DNA of 64,000 nucleotides from positions 62,001-126,000 of the forward strand of contig NZ_JAHSPG010000006.1 of the NCBI RefSeq assembly GCF_019130065.1, in the 5' to 3' direction. This DNA comes from Pinibacter aurantiacus. GTDB taxonomy: Bacteria > Bacteroidota > Bacteroidia > Chitinophagales > Chitinophagaceae. Under the pieces are notes generated by a model. That model did not search any database and was not told the origin of the DNA. It saw only the letters and a program-made list of their open reading frames with translations. The translations under genes were made by a program, and so were the position numbers. Below, piece by piece: positions 54,422-63,022 of this stretch (positions within the stretch are counted from its first letter, which is position 1; each line of letters opens with the position of its first letter).

Positions 54422-56011
54422 GTGAATAACATTGTAGAACGCCTAACAAGGCTGGATTATGCCATTGTTGTGGCTTACCTGATTATTTTGATAGTGATTG
54501 GTTACAGGGCCAGCTTCAGTAAAAAGAAGAAAACTGGAGAGTCACTTTTCCTCGCCAGCAAATCATTGGACTGGCCGAGCATCGGATTCAACATGTGGGG
54601 CACAAATGTAGGGCCCTCCATGTTGCTCGCTTTTGCAAGCATTGGCTATAGCACCGGCATTGTGGCGGTGAATTTTGATTGGTATGCTTTTGTGTTTTTA
54701 CTGTTGCTCGCAATGGTGTTTGCGCCCCGCTATCTCGCCGCGAATGTAAGTACGATGCCAGAGTTTATGGGCAACCGTTATGGTGATTCGACACGCAATA
54801 TCTTAGCGTGGTATGCACTCATTAAAATATTGATCTCATGGCTTTCACTAGGGTTGTTTGCAGGAGGTTTCCTGGTCAGGCAAATATTAGGCATACCCAT
54901 GTGGGAGTCAGTTATTGTACTCGTGTTGTTTGCCGGATTGTTCGCGTTTGCCGGTGGATTAAAAGCCATTGCCAAAGTGAATGTTTTCCAAATGATTTTG
55001 CTGATCTGCGTTTCGCTCACGCTTACTATTATGGGTGTATCGAAAGTAGGTGGCTTATCAAAAGTATTTCATAGTGTGCCGGGACACTATTGGAATTTGA
55101 TTCGTCCCGCTTCTGATCCTAAATATCCGTGGTATGCAATATTGTTGGGTTATCCTGTAGCGGCTGTAGCATTCTTCTGTACAGATCAGGCGATGGTGCA
55201 ATCGGTGCTGGGCGCAAGGAATTTAGAACAGGGACAACTCGGTGTAAACTTTATCGGATGGTTGAAAATACTGTCGTTGCCTTTGTTCATCCTTACAGGT
55301 ATTTTGTGTTTTATTTTATTTCCGCATTTGAAAGATCCGGCAGAAGCATACATGACAATGGTAACGCATCTCTTTCCGCCGGGCATGAATGGTTTGGTAA
55401 TTGTAGTGTTGATAGCCGTACTTGTAGGAACTATCGGTTCTTCGCTTAATTCACTGAGTACAGTTTTTACGATGGATGTGTACGCAAAGAAGATCAATCC
55501 AAACGCAACGAATGAACAGATCATTAAAGTGGGAAGAATGACGGTAGTTGCCGGTTGCCTGTTTGCCATAATGATGGCTCTGGCAATAGACAGCATCAAA
55601 GGTTTGAACTTGTTTGATGTGTTTCAATCGGTACTTGGTTTTATTGCACCACCATTGTCTGTTGTGTTTTTGCTGACTGTTTTCTGGCAGCGCACGACAC
55701 GTAAAGCGGTAAATGCAATACTTTCATTTGGCTCTGCATTCAGTCTCGGCGTGGGTGTGTTGTATCTGTGGGTGCTTACGCCGGATAAATATCATTTCTG
55801 GCCGCACTATTTGTTGTTGTCTTTTTTCATTTTCTTATTTCTCCTTATTGCAGCTGTCGTGATTTCATTGTTTGATCCATCACCAGTGGTGATGGACAAA
55901 GAGGCACATGCAACACATGATCTTCCAAAGCCAACAAAAAAAGTTTGGAGAGCGTGGATATTGCTGATCATTACGATGCTAGCACTGTATGTTATTTTTA
56001 ATGGGCATTGA
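54422..56011 (+). CDS. Sodium:solute symporter (SSS family), second copy
   Basis: A membrane protein of 529 residues with 13-14 hydrophobic helices. It starts with GTG at 54422, as does the homologue at 16438. Marks of the family are ASKSLDWPSIGFNMWGTNVG in helix 2 and LVGTIGSSLNSLSTVFTMDV in the sodium-site helix. The two proteins share features such as PGHYWNLIRPASDPKYPW, so they are paralogues. It should import a sugar with sodium. Context: it follows the oxidoreductase gene after a heptad element, and the mutarotase lipoprotein is two genes upstream. Confidence 0.88.
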   Translation: MNNIVERLTRLDYAIVVAYLIILIVIGYRASFSKKKKTGESLFLASKSLDWPSIGFNMWGTNVGPSMLLAFASIGYSTGIVAVNFDWYAFVFLLLLAMVFAPRYLAANVSTMPEFMGNRYGDSTRNILAWYALIKILISWLSLGLFAGGFLVRQILGIPMWESVIVLVLFAGLFAFAGGLKAIAKVNVFQMILLICVSLTLTIMGVSKVGGLSKVFHSVPGHYWNLIRPASDPKYPWYAILLGYPVAAVAFFCTDQAMVQSVLGARNLEQGQLGVNFIGWLKILSLPLFILTGILCFILFPHLKDPAEAYMTMVTHLFPPGMNGLVIVVLIAVLVGTIGSSLNSLSTVFTMDVYAKKINPNATNEQIIKVGRMTVVAGCLFAIMMALAIDSIKGLNLFDVFQSVLGFIAPPLSVVFLLTVFWQRTTRKAVNAILSFGSAFSLGVGVLYLWVLTPDKYHFWPHYLLLSFFIFLFLLIAAVVISLFDPSPVVMDKEAHATHDLPKPTKKVWRAWILLIITMLALYVIFNGH

Positions 56012-56077
56012 TAAACAAAATGATTTTTTTCAAAATACAAACCTTGTTTCCAACCATTAACCTTAATCTCTAAACGC

Positions 56078-57370
56078 ATGAAACCTTTCTTATTGGCTGC
56101 GGCGCTTATGTACACAGCGTTGTCGTTCGCTCAAAAAAGTGATGAACTGACACTGCCCATTACTTATGTCTCCGGCTTTGGCTCATTTGATCCCGCATAT
56201 GGTGGTTTGAATTTTATGGAACCTCCTGTAGATCATCCGTTTTACAAAGCAATAAAGGCTCTTCAGTTTAAGGGCATTCCATCTGGCTTAAAGAACGTTA
56301 AAAAGGGTTTTATATTTATCGATGCTGAGCAGTGGGTGTATCAAACCTACCGCTCGGGGAACCTTTCGAAGGAAACATTCGAACAAGTTGTTGCAGAACA
56401 ACAAATGAATCTTTCATTCAGAAGTTTGACCGCGGATTCTATTGCTTGCCTGGTTTTGATTGTAAAAGGTACTGACGAAAAAGGGGACGAAAAACTATTG
56501 GTGGACTACAACAATAATGGTGATTTTAGCGATGAAGAACCTGTTATTGTTCCGCAAACAGCCCCGCTTTGGAAAGTAGACAGTCTTGTCAGGTACTCAA
56601 AAAATGTAAAGTACCAGGTTGGTAAAACCGCTTCAAAACAAATACCATTGTTGATTTTCAAGACTGGAAATAATTATATGTATTGTTTTTCTCAGTACGC
56701 AGTAGCGAGTTTTAAACAAGGTAGCAATACGTATAAAATTGCGGTAAGTCATGGGTTTGTTTATCCGTCGTTTTGGACTTTTCAGGCAGGCTTATGTTTA
56801 AGTGATAAGCTCGATAAAAATGCGCTTGTGAAAAGAAATGAGTTTCTTAATGTGGGCAACCAATTTTACAGTGTAACAGGAGTAAATGTAAATACAGATA
56901 TGCTGCTGTTGAAGAAAGCCGCTGTCAATGGTAAGAATATTGAAAGCTCACAGGTTGGCTATCGCGCAATACAATTTACGGGGAAAGATATCTTGAGTGA
57001 TAAAACTATTGCGCTCGGTAACTACAGTGGTAAATATGTGTTTGTTGATTTCTGGGGCAGTTGGTGTGGCCCTTGTTTGGGCGAAATTCCGGCACTAAAA
57101 GAAATATATGCTAAGATGGATTCTTCGAAGATTGATTTTGTTGGCGTCGTTGGAAAGGATACGCTTCTAAACGCCAGAAAAGCAATTGTGGAGAAAGAAA
57201 TACCATGGCCGAATGTCTTGTCTGATAAAGAAAATTTAATTGTCGAAAAGTATCACAACTTAGCTTATCCCAAAGGTTTATTAATTGGCCCTGATGGTAA
57301 AATAATTGCAACTGACTTGCATTCCTTTACACTTAAGTCAAAATTAAAAGAGCTGGGTTTGTTGCAGTAA
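56078..57370 (+). CDS. Exported thioredoxin-like (TlpA-type) protein with N-terminal domain
   Basis: A protein of 430 residues with a signal peptide ending near LSFAQ (residue 18). Residues 20-285 form an unassigned domain with VDYNNNGDFSDEEPV, a Ca-binding-like Asp/Asn loop. Residues 295-430 are a TlpA-like thioredoxin fold with the active site WCGPC at 329-333 in VDFWGSWCGPCLGEIP, and a cis-Pro segment YPKGLLIGPDG. It should reduce or exchange disulfides in the periplasm. The gene starts 66 bp after the symporter stop on the same strand. A hairpin terminator follows, before the convergent desaturase gene. Confidence 0.87.
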   Translation: MKPFLLAAALMYTALSFAQKSDELTLPITYVSGFGSFDPAYGGLNFMEPPVDHPFYKAIKALQFKGIPSGLKNVKKGFIFIDAEQWVYQTYRSGNLSKETFEQVVAEQQMNLSFRSLTADSIACLVLIVKGTDEKGDEKLLVDYNNNGDFSDEEPVIVPQTAPLWKVDSLVRYSKNVKYQVGKTASKQIPLLIFKTGNNYMYCFSQYAVASFKQGSNTYKIAVSHGFVYPSFWTFQAGLCLSDKLDKNALVKRNEFLNVGNQFYSVTGVNVNTDMLLLKKAAVNGKNIESSQVGYRAIQFTGKDILSDKTIALGNYSGKYVFVDFWGSWCGPCLGEIPALKEIYAKMDSSKIDFVGVVGKDTLLNARKAIVEKEIPWPNVLSDKENLIVEKYHNLAYPKGLLIGPDGKIIATDLHSFTLKSKLKELGLLQ

Positions 57371-57381
57371 AACAAACTTTG

Positions 57382-57427
57382 TCTTTTGCTGTTCAGGACA
57401 CCCGTTGGAACATCCTGAACAGCAAAA
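57382..57427. terminator. Bidirectional terminator hairpin
   Basis: The arms CTTTTGCTGTTCAGGA and TCCTGAACAGCAAAAG pair over 16 bp between two convergent genes. The right side, GGAACATCCTGAACAGC, resembles the arm of the inverted repeat at 58659-58812 on the other side of the desaturase gene. Confidence 0.82.
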
Positions 57428-57441
57428 GAAAGTATGAAATA

Positions 57442-58488
57442 TTAGGAAGCTAATCTCTTGGTACGCTCACGCATCAATTGAATCGCTTGTTCACGCGAAT
57501 CGAACATGCCATTAATGTTTACAAGGTTATCAGCAAGTTTATCGTATCGTTTAGTCATAAGGTAAATGAACACATGTAAGTAGTGGATGCCGTCAAACAC
57601 GATCGCTTTCTTTTCCGCGAATTCATTTCTGCGTTTCCAAAACTCATTCGGCATTTCTGTATAGTGCATGCCCGGGCGCAGGTGATGAATGATGTGGTAG
57701 CCATCATTCCAGCAAATATGGTTGTATTTGGTATTGATGCAGTTAATTGAGTTTGTATAAATGTCGTCAGGGTTAGTATGGTCAATAAACGAATGCTGCG
57801 TCCAGTTTCCAAGCATCATCACAAAACGGGCGAACGCCAATGGGATCACAAAAACAACCAGCGTCGCTTTTAAGTTTACAAAGCACATGCCTATGCAAAA
57901 CAAAATATACAACCACTCCCCAAGAGTGAATCTTGTGTACAATGTTTTTCTTTTGCGGTCATACAAGTATTGGAAAGTCTCTTTAAAACCAAGCAAAACA
58001 AAATTGAAGAAATAGGAAAGAAAACTTCTGAAGCTGTCACGCTGATAAAACATTGTACTGCTGGAATCCTCTTCTGTATTGTTTTCTACGTGGTGCATGC
58101 CAAGGTGATGGCTAAAGTAACCTTCCGGCGCGTGGCCAAAAAACGGACACACTAGCCAGGTAATATAAAAGTGAAATTTGTTTTGATAAGAAGTCTTGAA
58201 TGTTTTGCGATGGCACAGACAATGAAACATCAATCCAAATCTTCCCTTAAAATAGAACTGCGAAATATAGAAATAGCCCGCGGCAACCAGCCACCACGCC
58301 CAGCCCGTCAGCACATTGGTAAATAGCAGAATGGCAATAGGGGCAACAGTTAAATGTATGATTGTCAATAAATGAATAAAGGGAAGATCACGTTTGTCAT
58401 TCATAAACCTAAGCCAGAATCCATCGTATGCGGTTTTCTCATAGGTAGGATCGTAAGTAGGGTCAGTAACGGCCTGTAATAGCTTCAT
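57442..58488 (-). CDS. Membrane fatty-acid desaturase family protein
   Basis: A protein of 348 residues. The three histidine boxes of the membrane desaturase/hydroxylase family are present: FHCLCHRKTF (about residue 92), GYFSHHLGMHHVEN (about 122) and GYHIIHHLRPGMHY (about 262). They bind the di-iron centre. Hydrophobic stretches near 42-80 and 205-230 would span the membrane. The family introduces double bonds or hydroxyl groups into acyl chains. The exact substrate is unknown. It is alone and is bordered on both sides by related inverted repeats. Confidence 0.88.
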   Translation of the reverse strand: MKLLQAVTDPTYDPTYEKTAYDGFWLRFMNDKRDLPFIHLLTIIHLTVAPIAILLFTNVLTGWAWWLVAAGYFYISQFYFKGRFGLMFHCLCHRKTFKTSYQNKFHFYITWLVCPFFGHAPEGYFSHHLGMHHVENNTEEDSSSTMFYQRDSFRSFLSYFFNFVLLGFKETFQYLYDRKRKTLYTRFTLGEWLYILFCIGMCFVNLKATLVVFVIPLAFARFVMMLGNWTQHSFIDHTNPDDIYTNSINCINTKYNHICWNDGYHIIHHLRPGMHYTEMPNEFWKRRNEFAEKKAIVFDGIHYLHVFIYLMTKRYDKLADNLVNINGMFDSREQAIQLMRERTKRLAS

Positions 58489-58658
58489 TATTATTTTTTA
58501 GGATTTAACAATTATCTAGCTTGAAAGGAGAAGGTGTTAGAAAGCTGTAATATAAGCCTAATAATTGTCATATGAACACGCACGGTGTTAAAAGAATGGT
58601 TTTGTCTGTTAAAGTAACAGATATGTTCAGTGAAAGCGTTGCCAGTGTTGGATTGTTC
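58489..58658. other. Leader of desaturase gene
   Basis: About 170 bp between the desaturase start codon and the inverted repeat. No gene or hairpin is supported. It should hold the desaturase promoter. Confidence 0.4.
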
Positions 58659-58812
58659 GCTGTTCGGGATGTTCCGAAGGGCATCCCAAACAACAGATAA
58701 CGGGGAATTAAATCCCTGGGTTGGGCAGCACCATTGTTCCTTCATAAAACGCATTGGATTAAAATCCTTTTTATCGATGCTTCGGGATGCCCTTCGGAAC
58801 ATCCCGAACAGC
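58659..58812. repeat. Perfect 29-bp inverted repeat with inner palindromes
   Basis: The arms 58659-58687 (GCTGTTCGGGATGTTCC, then GAAGGGCATCCC) and 58784-58812 are exact reverse complements. The 96-bp middle contains GGGGAATTAAATCCC-type dyads. Short frames on both strands exist only because of the symmetry and are not genes. It lies just after the stop of the glyoxalase-fold gene at 58818, so it may also end that transcript. Confidence 0.9.
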
Positions 58813-58817
58813 AGCGT

Positions 58818-59345
58818 TTATTTCGTCGTCTCGCTTCCCATTTGTTTGCCTAATTTTTCATACTCGACATCATTTGGCTCCCAAAGCTCTATTTTGTTGT
58901 TTTCCGGATCAAGAATATGAACGAATTTTCCGTATTCAGCCGATTGAACGGAGTCTGTAATTGTTACGCCATTTTTCTTCAATTCTTCCAAAAGAGCTGC
59001 CATGTTTTCAACCCTGTAATTGATCATGAACTCTTTTGTGGAAGGCTCGAAATATTTTGTTGTTTCCTTGAAAGGGCTCCATTGTGTAAAGCCTTTTTTT
59101 GTACTGTCTGCGCCCTGGTACCATTCAAACACAGCGCCATACTGATTGGTGTTCAGTCCGAGATTTGCCTTGTACCATTCTCTTACTTTCTTTGGGTCCT
59201 TGCATTTGAAAAAAATGCCGCCAATGCCGGTTACTTTTTTTATCGAAGCGTGTTTATCAGATTGATTTGAAATGATGCTCTTAAATGCGAAACCAAAACA
59301 AAATGATGTCGCAATAATTAAGATCAACAATGGTGTCTTTTTCAT
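58818..59345 (-). CDS. Exported glyoxalase/VOC-fold protein
   Basis: A protein of 175 residues from the ATG at 59345 (MKKTPLLILIIATSF); the frame extends upstream to 59405 over the previous gene. A signal peptide or anchor covers residues 1-20. The VOC fold is seen in GGIFFKCKDPKKVREWYKAN and FMINYRVENMAALLEELKKNG, ending VHILDPENNKIELWEP, where the Glu is in the usual metal position. VOC proteins include glyoxalases, dioxygenases and resistance proteins. It follows the DUF2200 gene by 13 bp, in the same run as the Arr gene. Confidence 0.8.
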   Translation of the reverse strand: MKKTPLLILIIATSFCFGFAFKSIISNQSDKHASIKKVTGIGGIFFKCKDPKKVREWYKANLGLNTNQYGAVFEWYQGADSTKKGFTQWSPFKETTKYFEPSTKEFMINYRVENMAALLEELKKNGVTITDSVQSAEYGKFVHILDPENNKIELWEPNDVEYEKLGKQMGSETTK

Positions 59346-59358
59346 TGTACGTTTATGT

Positions 59359-59706
59359 TTATTTGCGCAATATTTTTTCCATTGCCTTTCCTTTCGCCAG
59401 TTCATCGATCAGTTTATCCAGGTAGCGAACCTGTTGCATTAGCTTGTCTTCAATATCTTCCACGCGGTAGCCACATATAACGCCGGTAATTTTTGAAACG
59501 TTCGGATTTAGCTTTGCATTCGCAAAAAAAGTTTCAAAGTCTGTCTTGTTGTCAATGATTTTTTGCAAAGCTTTTACATCATATCCCGTGAGCCAGAATA
59601 TAATGTGGTCAACTTCTTCTTTTGTGCGTCCTTTTCTTTCCACTTTTTTGATGTAAAGTGGATAAACACTTGCGAAAGACATTTTGTATACGCGGGTATT
59701 GTCCAT
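59359..59706 (-). CDS. DUF2200 family protein
   Basis: A protein of 115 residues that matches DUF2200: [20 protein letters not shown], then [17 protein letters not shown], and [19 protein letters not shown]. The function of the family is unknown. It is cytoplasmic and mostly helical. The whole 120-bp gap to the upstream Arr gene is a heptad-repeat element, which ends 8 bp before this start codon, so it has almost no separate leader. Confidence 0.85.
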   Translation of the reverse strand: MDNTRVYKMSFASVYPLYIKKVERKGRTKEEVDHIIFWLTGYDVKALQKIIDNKTDFETFFANAKLNPNVSKITGVICGYRVEDIEDKLMQQVRYLDKLIDELAKGKAMEKILRK

Positions 59707-59713
59707 TTTTTTT

Positions 59714-59830
59714 AATTGAGAGTTGAGAATTGAGAGTGGAGAGTTGAAAGTGGAGACTAGAAGCTGGGTTGCTTTAATTTTGGCTGTTTGAAATTAAAGA
59801 ACTCTCAACTCTCCACTCTCAATTCTCCAC
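59714..59830. repeat. Heptad tandem-repeat element, GAGAGTT type
   Basis: Left units GAGAGTT, GAGAATT, GAGAGTG, GAGAGTT, GAAAGTG, GAGACTA; right units in the opposite sense AACTCTC, AACTCTC, CACTCTC, AATTCTC, CAC. The centre CTTTAATTT with AAATTAAAG also pairs. It fills the space between the Arr stop codon and the DUF2200 start codon. Confidence 0.9.
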
Positions 59831-60270
59831 TATTCTATCGCTTCGATTCCCTGCGCCTTCAGCTTCTCTAGCGCGTCCTTCATTGCCTTCACTTGTTCCT
59901 GTGAATGACTTTGCCAAATGGTGACTTCGCCCACCACTTTAAAAGGGTGCAGAGAGCGGAACGACTTTGTCGGGTTGCCTGGAAATTTTTTATCGGTTAA
60001 ATTCGGATCGTCTTCTATGGGACCTGTGGCTTCGACCAGGTATATTCTTTCGCGCCCATCGCCTGCAGCCAATTCCGCTCCCCAAACAGCGGCATCAAGC
60101 GTAGCGGAGAGATAAATGTATTTTGCTTTTCTCTGTTGGCCGTAATTTGAATTAAAATTAATATCGATCATATCCCCGATTTTCAGGTCAGCCCTTGTTC
60201 CGTGAAAATATGTCTGGGCAAAAGGAGTGTGGCCCGGTGGATTTGGCTTTGCTTCAATTTTGTTTTCCAT
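59830..60270 (-). CDS. arr: Rifampin ADP-ribosyltransferase
   Basis: A protein of 146 residues, the usual length of Arr. The sequence follows the family closely: TYFHGTRADLKIGD with His23, KYIYLSATLDAAVWGAELA with Tyr53, GRERIYLVEATGPIEDDPN with Asp87 and Asp88, then LTDKKFPGNPTKSFRS. Arr transfers ADP-ribose from NAD to a hydroxyl of rifampin and inactivates it. These residues match the His-Tyr-Asp set of the characterised enzymes. Chromosomal arr genes are common in environmental bacteria. No mobile element is near, so it is probably part of the resident chromosome. Confidence 0.92.
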   Translation of the reverse strand: MENKIEAKPNPPGHTPFAQTYFHGTRADLKIGDMIDINFNSNYGQQRKAKYIYLSATLDAAVWGAELAAGDGRERIYLVEATGPIEDDPNLTDKKFPGNPTKSFRSLHPFKVVGEVTIWQSHSQEQVKAMKDALEKLKAQGIEAIE

Positions 60271-60481
60271 GGCGTTTTTTTTGCAGATTTTTTCGATCGG
60301 GAGTGAAATGCCTACAGTAAAAATATATTAATTAGCTGAAAGATTTATTGCCTGCAAAGATTCATCGTGAAATCGTAAACCTTCTTTAAAAAAATAAAGA
60401 AAAGTTATTATTATGATCGAGATGGCTTTTTCTGTTTTGTGTTTCTTAATTTTCAACCACACACTTTAATGCCTGACTTAC

Positions 60482-61762
60482 ATGAACTTTGACGACTTAA
60501 ATATTCAGAAAGAGATCATTCCTTTATTCGATACATTCCTGAATCGAAGAAGCAGGGAAGCTCTTGAAAGCATCTTTGCCGATATGCCGGCAACACTTGA
60601 AGATGTATTGTACAGGCAACAAATTATTTCCGCCATCATTTCAAATAGGAAGAGGATAAGGTCGATTGCTTCAATCAGGTCGGATATTGAAGATGCCTAC
60701 CGTTTTTGTAAAGCAATTGGAGAAACACATCAGGAACTTTTTAGTGACAATATAAATGCAATCATTGTTCGTCTTTTATTTAACAGTCCATCCCGTGCAC
60801 GGCTAATCAGTGGTGCAATACAGCTGGGACATGTTTTGAAAACAATGGACGAAAGATATTTTACGACATTGAAAGTTGATTTTTTCCCCCAGGCGTACGG
60901 GTTGGAAATGTCAGGTGCGCTTGGTTTTTTGAACAGTCTCAGATCGTTTTATAGTGTGGAAGGGTTTACCACCGGCAATCTGCCGCGCCGTAAATATCTG
61001 CTATTCTTAAAGCAGGTTGCAATGCATGTTACTGAAATGGAATTGTTCTGGAAGTTTTTCTTCAGGTTCGACGCCTATGTGTCCATTGCAGGAACCATGG
61101 AGTCAAAAGGGTTTTGCGTGCCGGTATTTCAGGATTGGGGAATAGCAATTGACGACGTCTTTCATCCGTTTTTGGAAAAGCCTGTGAGAAATAGCATTTC
61201 AAGTAAAGCCGGTATTATACTTTTAACCGGGGCGAATATGTCCGGTAAATCCACCTTTTTGAAAGCGATAAGCATGTGTGTATATCTGGGGCACCTGGGC
61301 ATAGGTGTACCTGCATCCAAATGCGTGATGCCATATTTCAAGGACATTGTTGTAAACATTTATAGCAAGGATAATTTGCAGTCGGGCCTAAGTCATTTTA
61401 TGTCAGAAGTAAAGGCTTTAAAGAGTGCCGTATTAAGTGCAGAGAAAGGGCAACATGTATTTGCAGTGATGGACGAACTTTTTGCAGGAACAAATACCCA
61501 GGATGCAGAAGCATTATTGCAACTTACCATCGAGGGTTTGAAGAAGTATTCTAAAGGACTGTTTATTATTTCGACGCATTACAGCCAGCTAAAAGAGTTT
61601 GTGGCAAGCAGGCCGCATCTGTCAGCCAGCTATTATCTGGACGCAACATTGGAAAATGGATTTCCTCGGTTCAACTATCAACTGAAAGAAGGCTGGTCGA
61701 ATCATAAGTTTGGCATGCTGTTGTTCGAGAAAGAAGGTCTGAAAAAACTGTTCGAGTTGTAG
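60482..61762 (+). CDS. Short MutS-like ATPase
   Basis: A protein of 426 residues. The C-terminal half is the MutS-type ATPase: Walker A GANMSGKST near 250-258, then SGLSHFMSEVKALK, the Walker B FAVMDELFAGTNTQDAEAL, and FIISTHYSQLKEF with the switch His. The N-terminal half is helical, like the core and lever domains, but the mismatch-binding domain I (with the Phe-x-Glu motif) is absent. Such short MutS family members occur in Bacteroidota and are uncharacterised. It is not likely to be the mismatch-repair MutS. It stands alone and converges with the GNAT gene. Confidence 0.85.
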   Translation: MNFDDLNIQKEIIPLFDTFLNRRSREALESIFADMPATLEDVLYRQQIISAIISNRKRIRSIASIRSDIEDAYRFCKAIGETHQELFSDNINAIIVRLLFNSPSRARLISGAIQLGHVLKTMDERYFTTLKVDFFPQAYGLEMSGALGFLNSLRSFYSVEGFTTGNLPRRKYLLFLKQVAMHVTEMELFWKFFFRFDAYVSIAGTMESKGFCVPVFQDWGIAIDDVFHPFLEKPVRNSISSKAGIILLTGANMSGKSTFLKAISMCVYLGHLGIGVPASKCVMPYFKDIVVNIYSKDNLQSGLSHFMSEVKALKSAVLSAEKGQHVFAVMDELFAGTNTQDAEALLQLTIEGLKKYSKGLFIISTHYSQLKEFVASRPHLSASYYLDATLENGFPRFNYQLKEGWSNHKFGMLLFEKEGLKKLFEL

Positions 61763-61776
61763 ATTATTCTAGTTCT

Positions 61777-62289
61777 CTACTTAACATTTATTAGGTCATA
61801 ACGCTGTTCCATCAATGGTTTGCCGAATGCGGTTGAAGGTTTTTCCTCTGTTAGTTCGAAACCATGTCTTTTGTATAACGATGCTGCTGAATACAACTCG
61901 TTAGTGGTCCATAAGTACGAAGATTGATATCCTTTTTCTTTCAGGAAATCGATATAGAGGTTCATTAATTTTTTGCCCAAACCAATTCCTCTGTATTCAG
62001 GTTCGATGAGGAAATAGCGAAGCTGGGCTGCATTGTTTTCGCGATGCATCAGCAATACAAATCCAACGATTTTGTTTTCATGCTCACATATCCAAACCCT
62101 GTCCATTGCAGGATCATAGCTGCTATAGAACTCATACAAACCGGCACCAACGTATGTTTCAAATGATATGCCGTAGTTGTATTCGGAGTGATATAATTCT
62201 CCGTGCCTGTAGATCACGTAACCCAGGTCGCCGGGCATTAAGTCTGTCCTTATCGTGATGTCATCTAAAGTTGCGTTTATCTTATTCAT
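61777..62289 (-). CDS. GNAT-family N-acetyltransferase
   Basis: A protein of 170 residues. The GNAT fold is shown by RVWICEHENKIVGFVLLMH (strand 4 region), then LRYFLIEPEYRGIGLGKKLM with the acetyl-CoA pyrophosphate motif R-G-x-G-x-G/K, then ELYSAASLYKRHGFEL. It transfers an acetyl group to an amine; the acceptor is unknown. The start overlaps the end of the MarR-like gene by 8 bp, so the two are translated together. In some bacteria such a MarR domain and a GNAT domain are fused. Confidence 0.88.
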   Translation of the reverse strand: MNKINATLDDITIRTDLMPGDLGYVIYRHGELYHSEYNYGISFETYVGAGLYEFYSSYDPAMDRVWICEHENKIVGFVLLMHRENNAAQLRYFLIEPEYRGIGLGKKLMNLYIDFLKEKGYQSSYLWTTNELYSAASLYKRHGFELTEEKPSTAFGKPLMEQRYDLINVK

Positions 62290-62722
62290 TTTGCAGGCTT
62301 TTTTTAAGTAGTTTTTGTATTCCGGAAATTTTCTTTACCAGCTCGTCACACTCTTTATCGGATAGCTTTTCAAACAAGGTCGCAATCTGTTTTTCAGAAG
62401 CTTTGTCCAACGTTTCAAACTCTTTTTTGCCCTTTGGTGTCAATTGTAACATAATGGCTCGTTTGTCAATACCCGAACTAACTTTATTGATCAGTTTGTT
62501 TTTTTCAAATCCTTTGAGAATGCGACTCAGGTAGCTTTTGTCAATATCGATCTGCGCAATAATATCCGACGCCGTCATGCCACGATTGTGATACAGCTCA
62601 AACATTATACGTACTTCCGGCAGTGAATAATTGCTATGTAAAATATGCCGGTCGAGCAAACCGATAATGTTTGTATAGAACCTGTTGAAGGCCCTGATTT
62701 CCTGGATATGTTTTGCATTCAT
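62282..62722 (-). CDS. MarR-family transcriptional regulator
   Basis: A protein of 146 residues from the ATG at 62722 (MNAKHIQEIRAFNRFY); a start at 62755 would add 11 residues. The winged helix-turn-helix is seen in LPEVRIMFELYHNRGMTASDI and IDKSYLSRILKGFEKNKLI, with the wing DKRAIMLQLTPKGK. MarR proteins are dimeric repressors that sense small molecules. It is upstream of, and overlaps by 8 bp, the GNAT gene. A heptad-repeat element lies in front of it, within 110 bp. Confidence 0.87.
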   Translation of the reverse strand: MNAKHIQEIRAFNRFYTNIIGLLDRHILHSNYSLPEVRIMFELYHNRGMTASDIIAQIDIDKSYLSRILKGFEKNKLINKVSSGIDKRAIMLQLTPKGKKEFETLDKASEKQIATLFEKLSDKECDELVKKISGIQKLLKKSLQNE

Positions 62723-62768
62723 GCCGTAAATATACGAAATAGTGGACAAAGTCAACTAAATTTGATTG

Positions 62769-62858
62769 AACGCTTAATGCAGAACGCTTAATGCTGAACA
62801 CACACAGCACGTCATTTCAATAATGAATGTCGCACCTCTTAATTATTAATTATTAATT
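62769..62858. repeat. Heptad tandem-repeat element, mixed type
   Basis: Units AACGCTT, AATGCAG, AACGCTT, AATGCTG, AACA (62769-62800), and a second array of a different word, TTAATTA, TTAATTA, TTAATTC (about 62839-62859). The latter matches the right-hand arrays at 2130 and 18580. It lies upstream of the MarR gene. Confidence 0.75.
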
Positions 62859-63022
62859 CGTTGTCGCCACATCTCTGTTTGCCCCAATTTCGATTCACCG
62901 ACACAATCCTAACCTTCACCGAGGTGATTTTTTGCATGCTTACAAAGCGTATACTTTAAGGTGTTTTTTAGATCGCAGTTTTTTCATTTAAGAAATCTGC
63001 CTTATGATGAAACTATTTACCA

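Noticed and set aside
58512-58920. Two open frames on opposite strands with similar peptides (FRRAS and DALRNIPNS in both)
   Set aside because: The likeness is caused by the perfect inverted repeat at 58659-58812; both frames are symmetry artefacts and overlap real genes or leaders.
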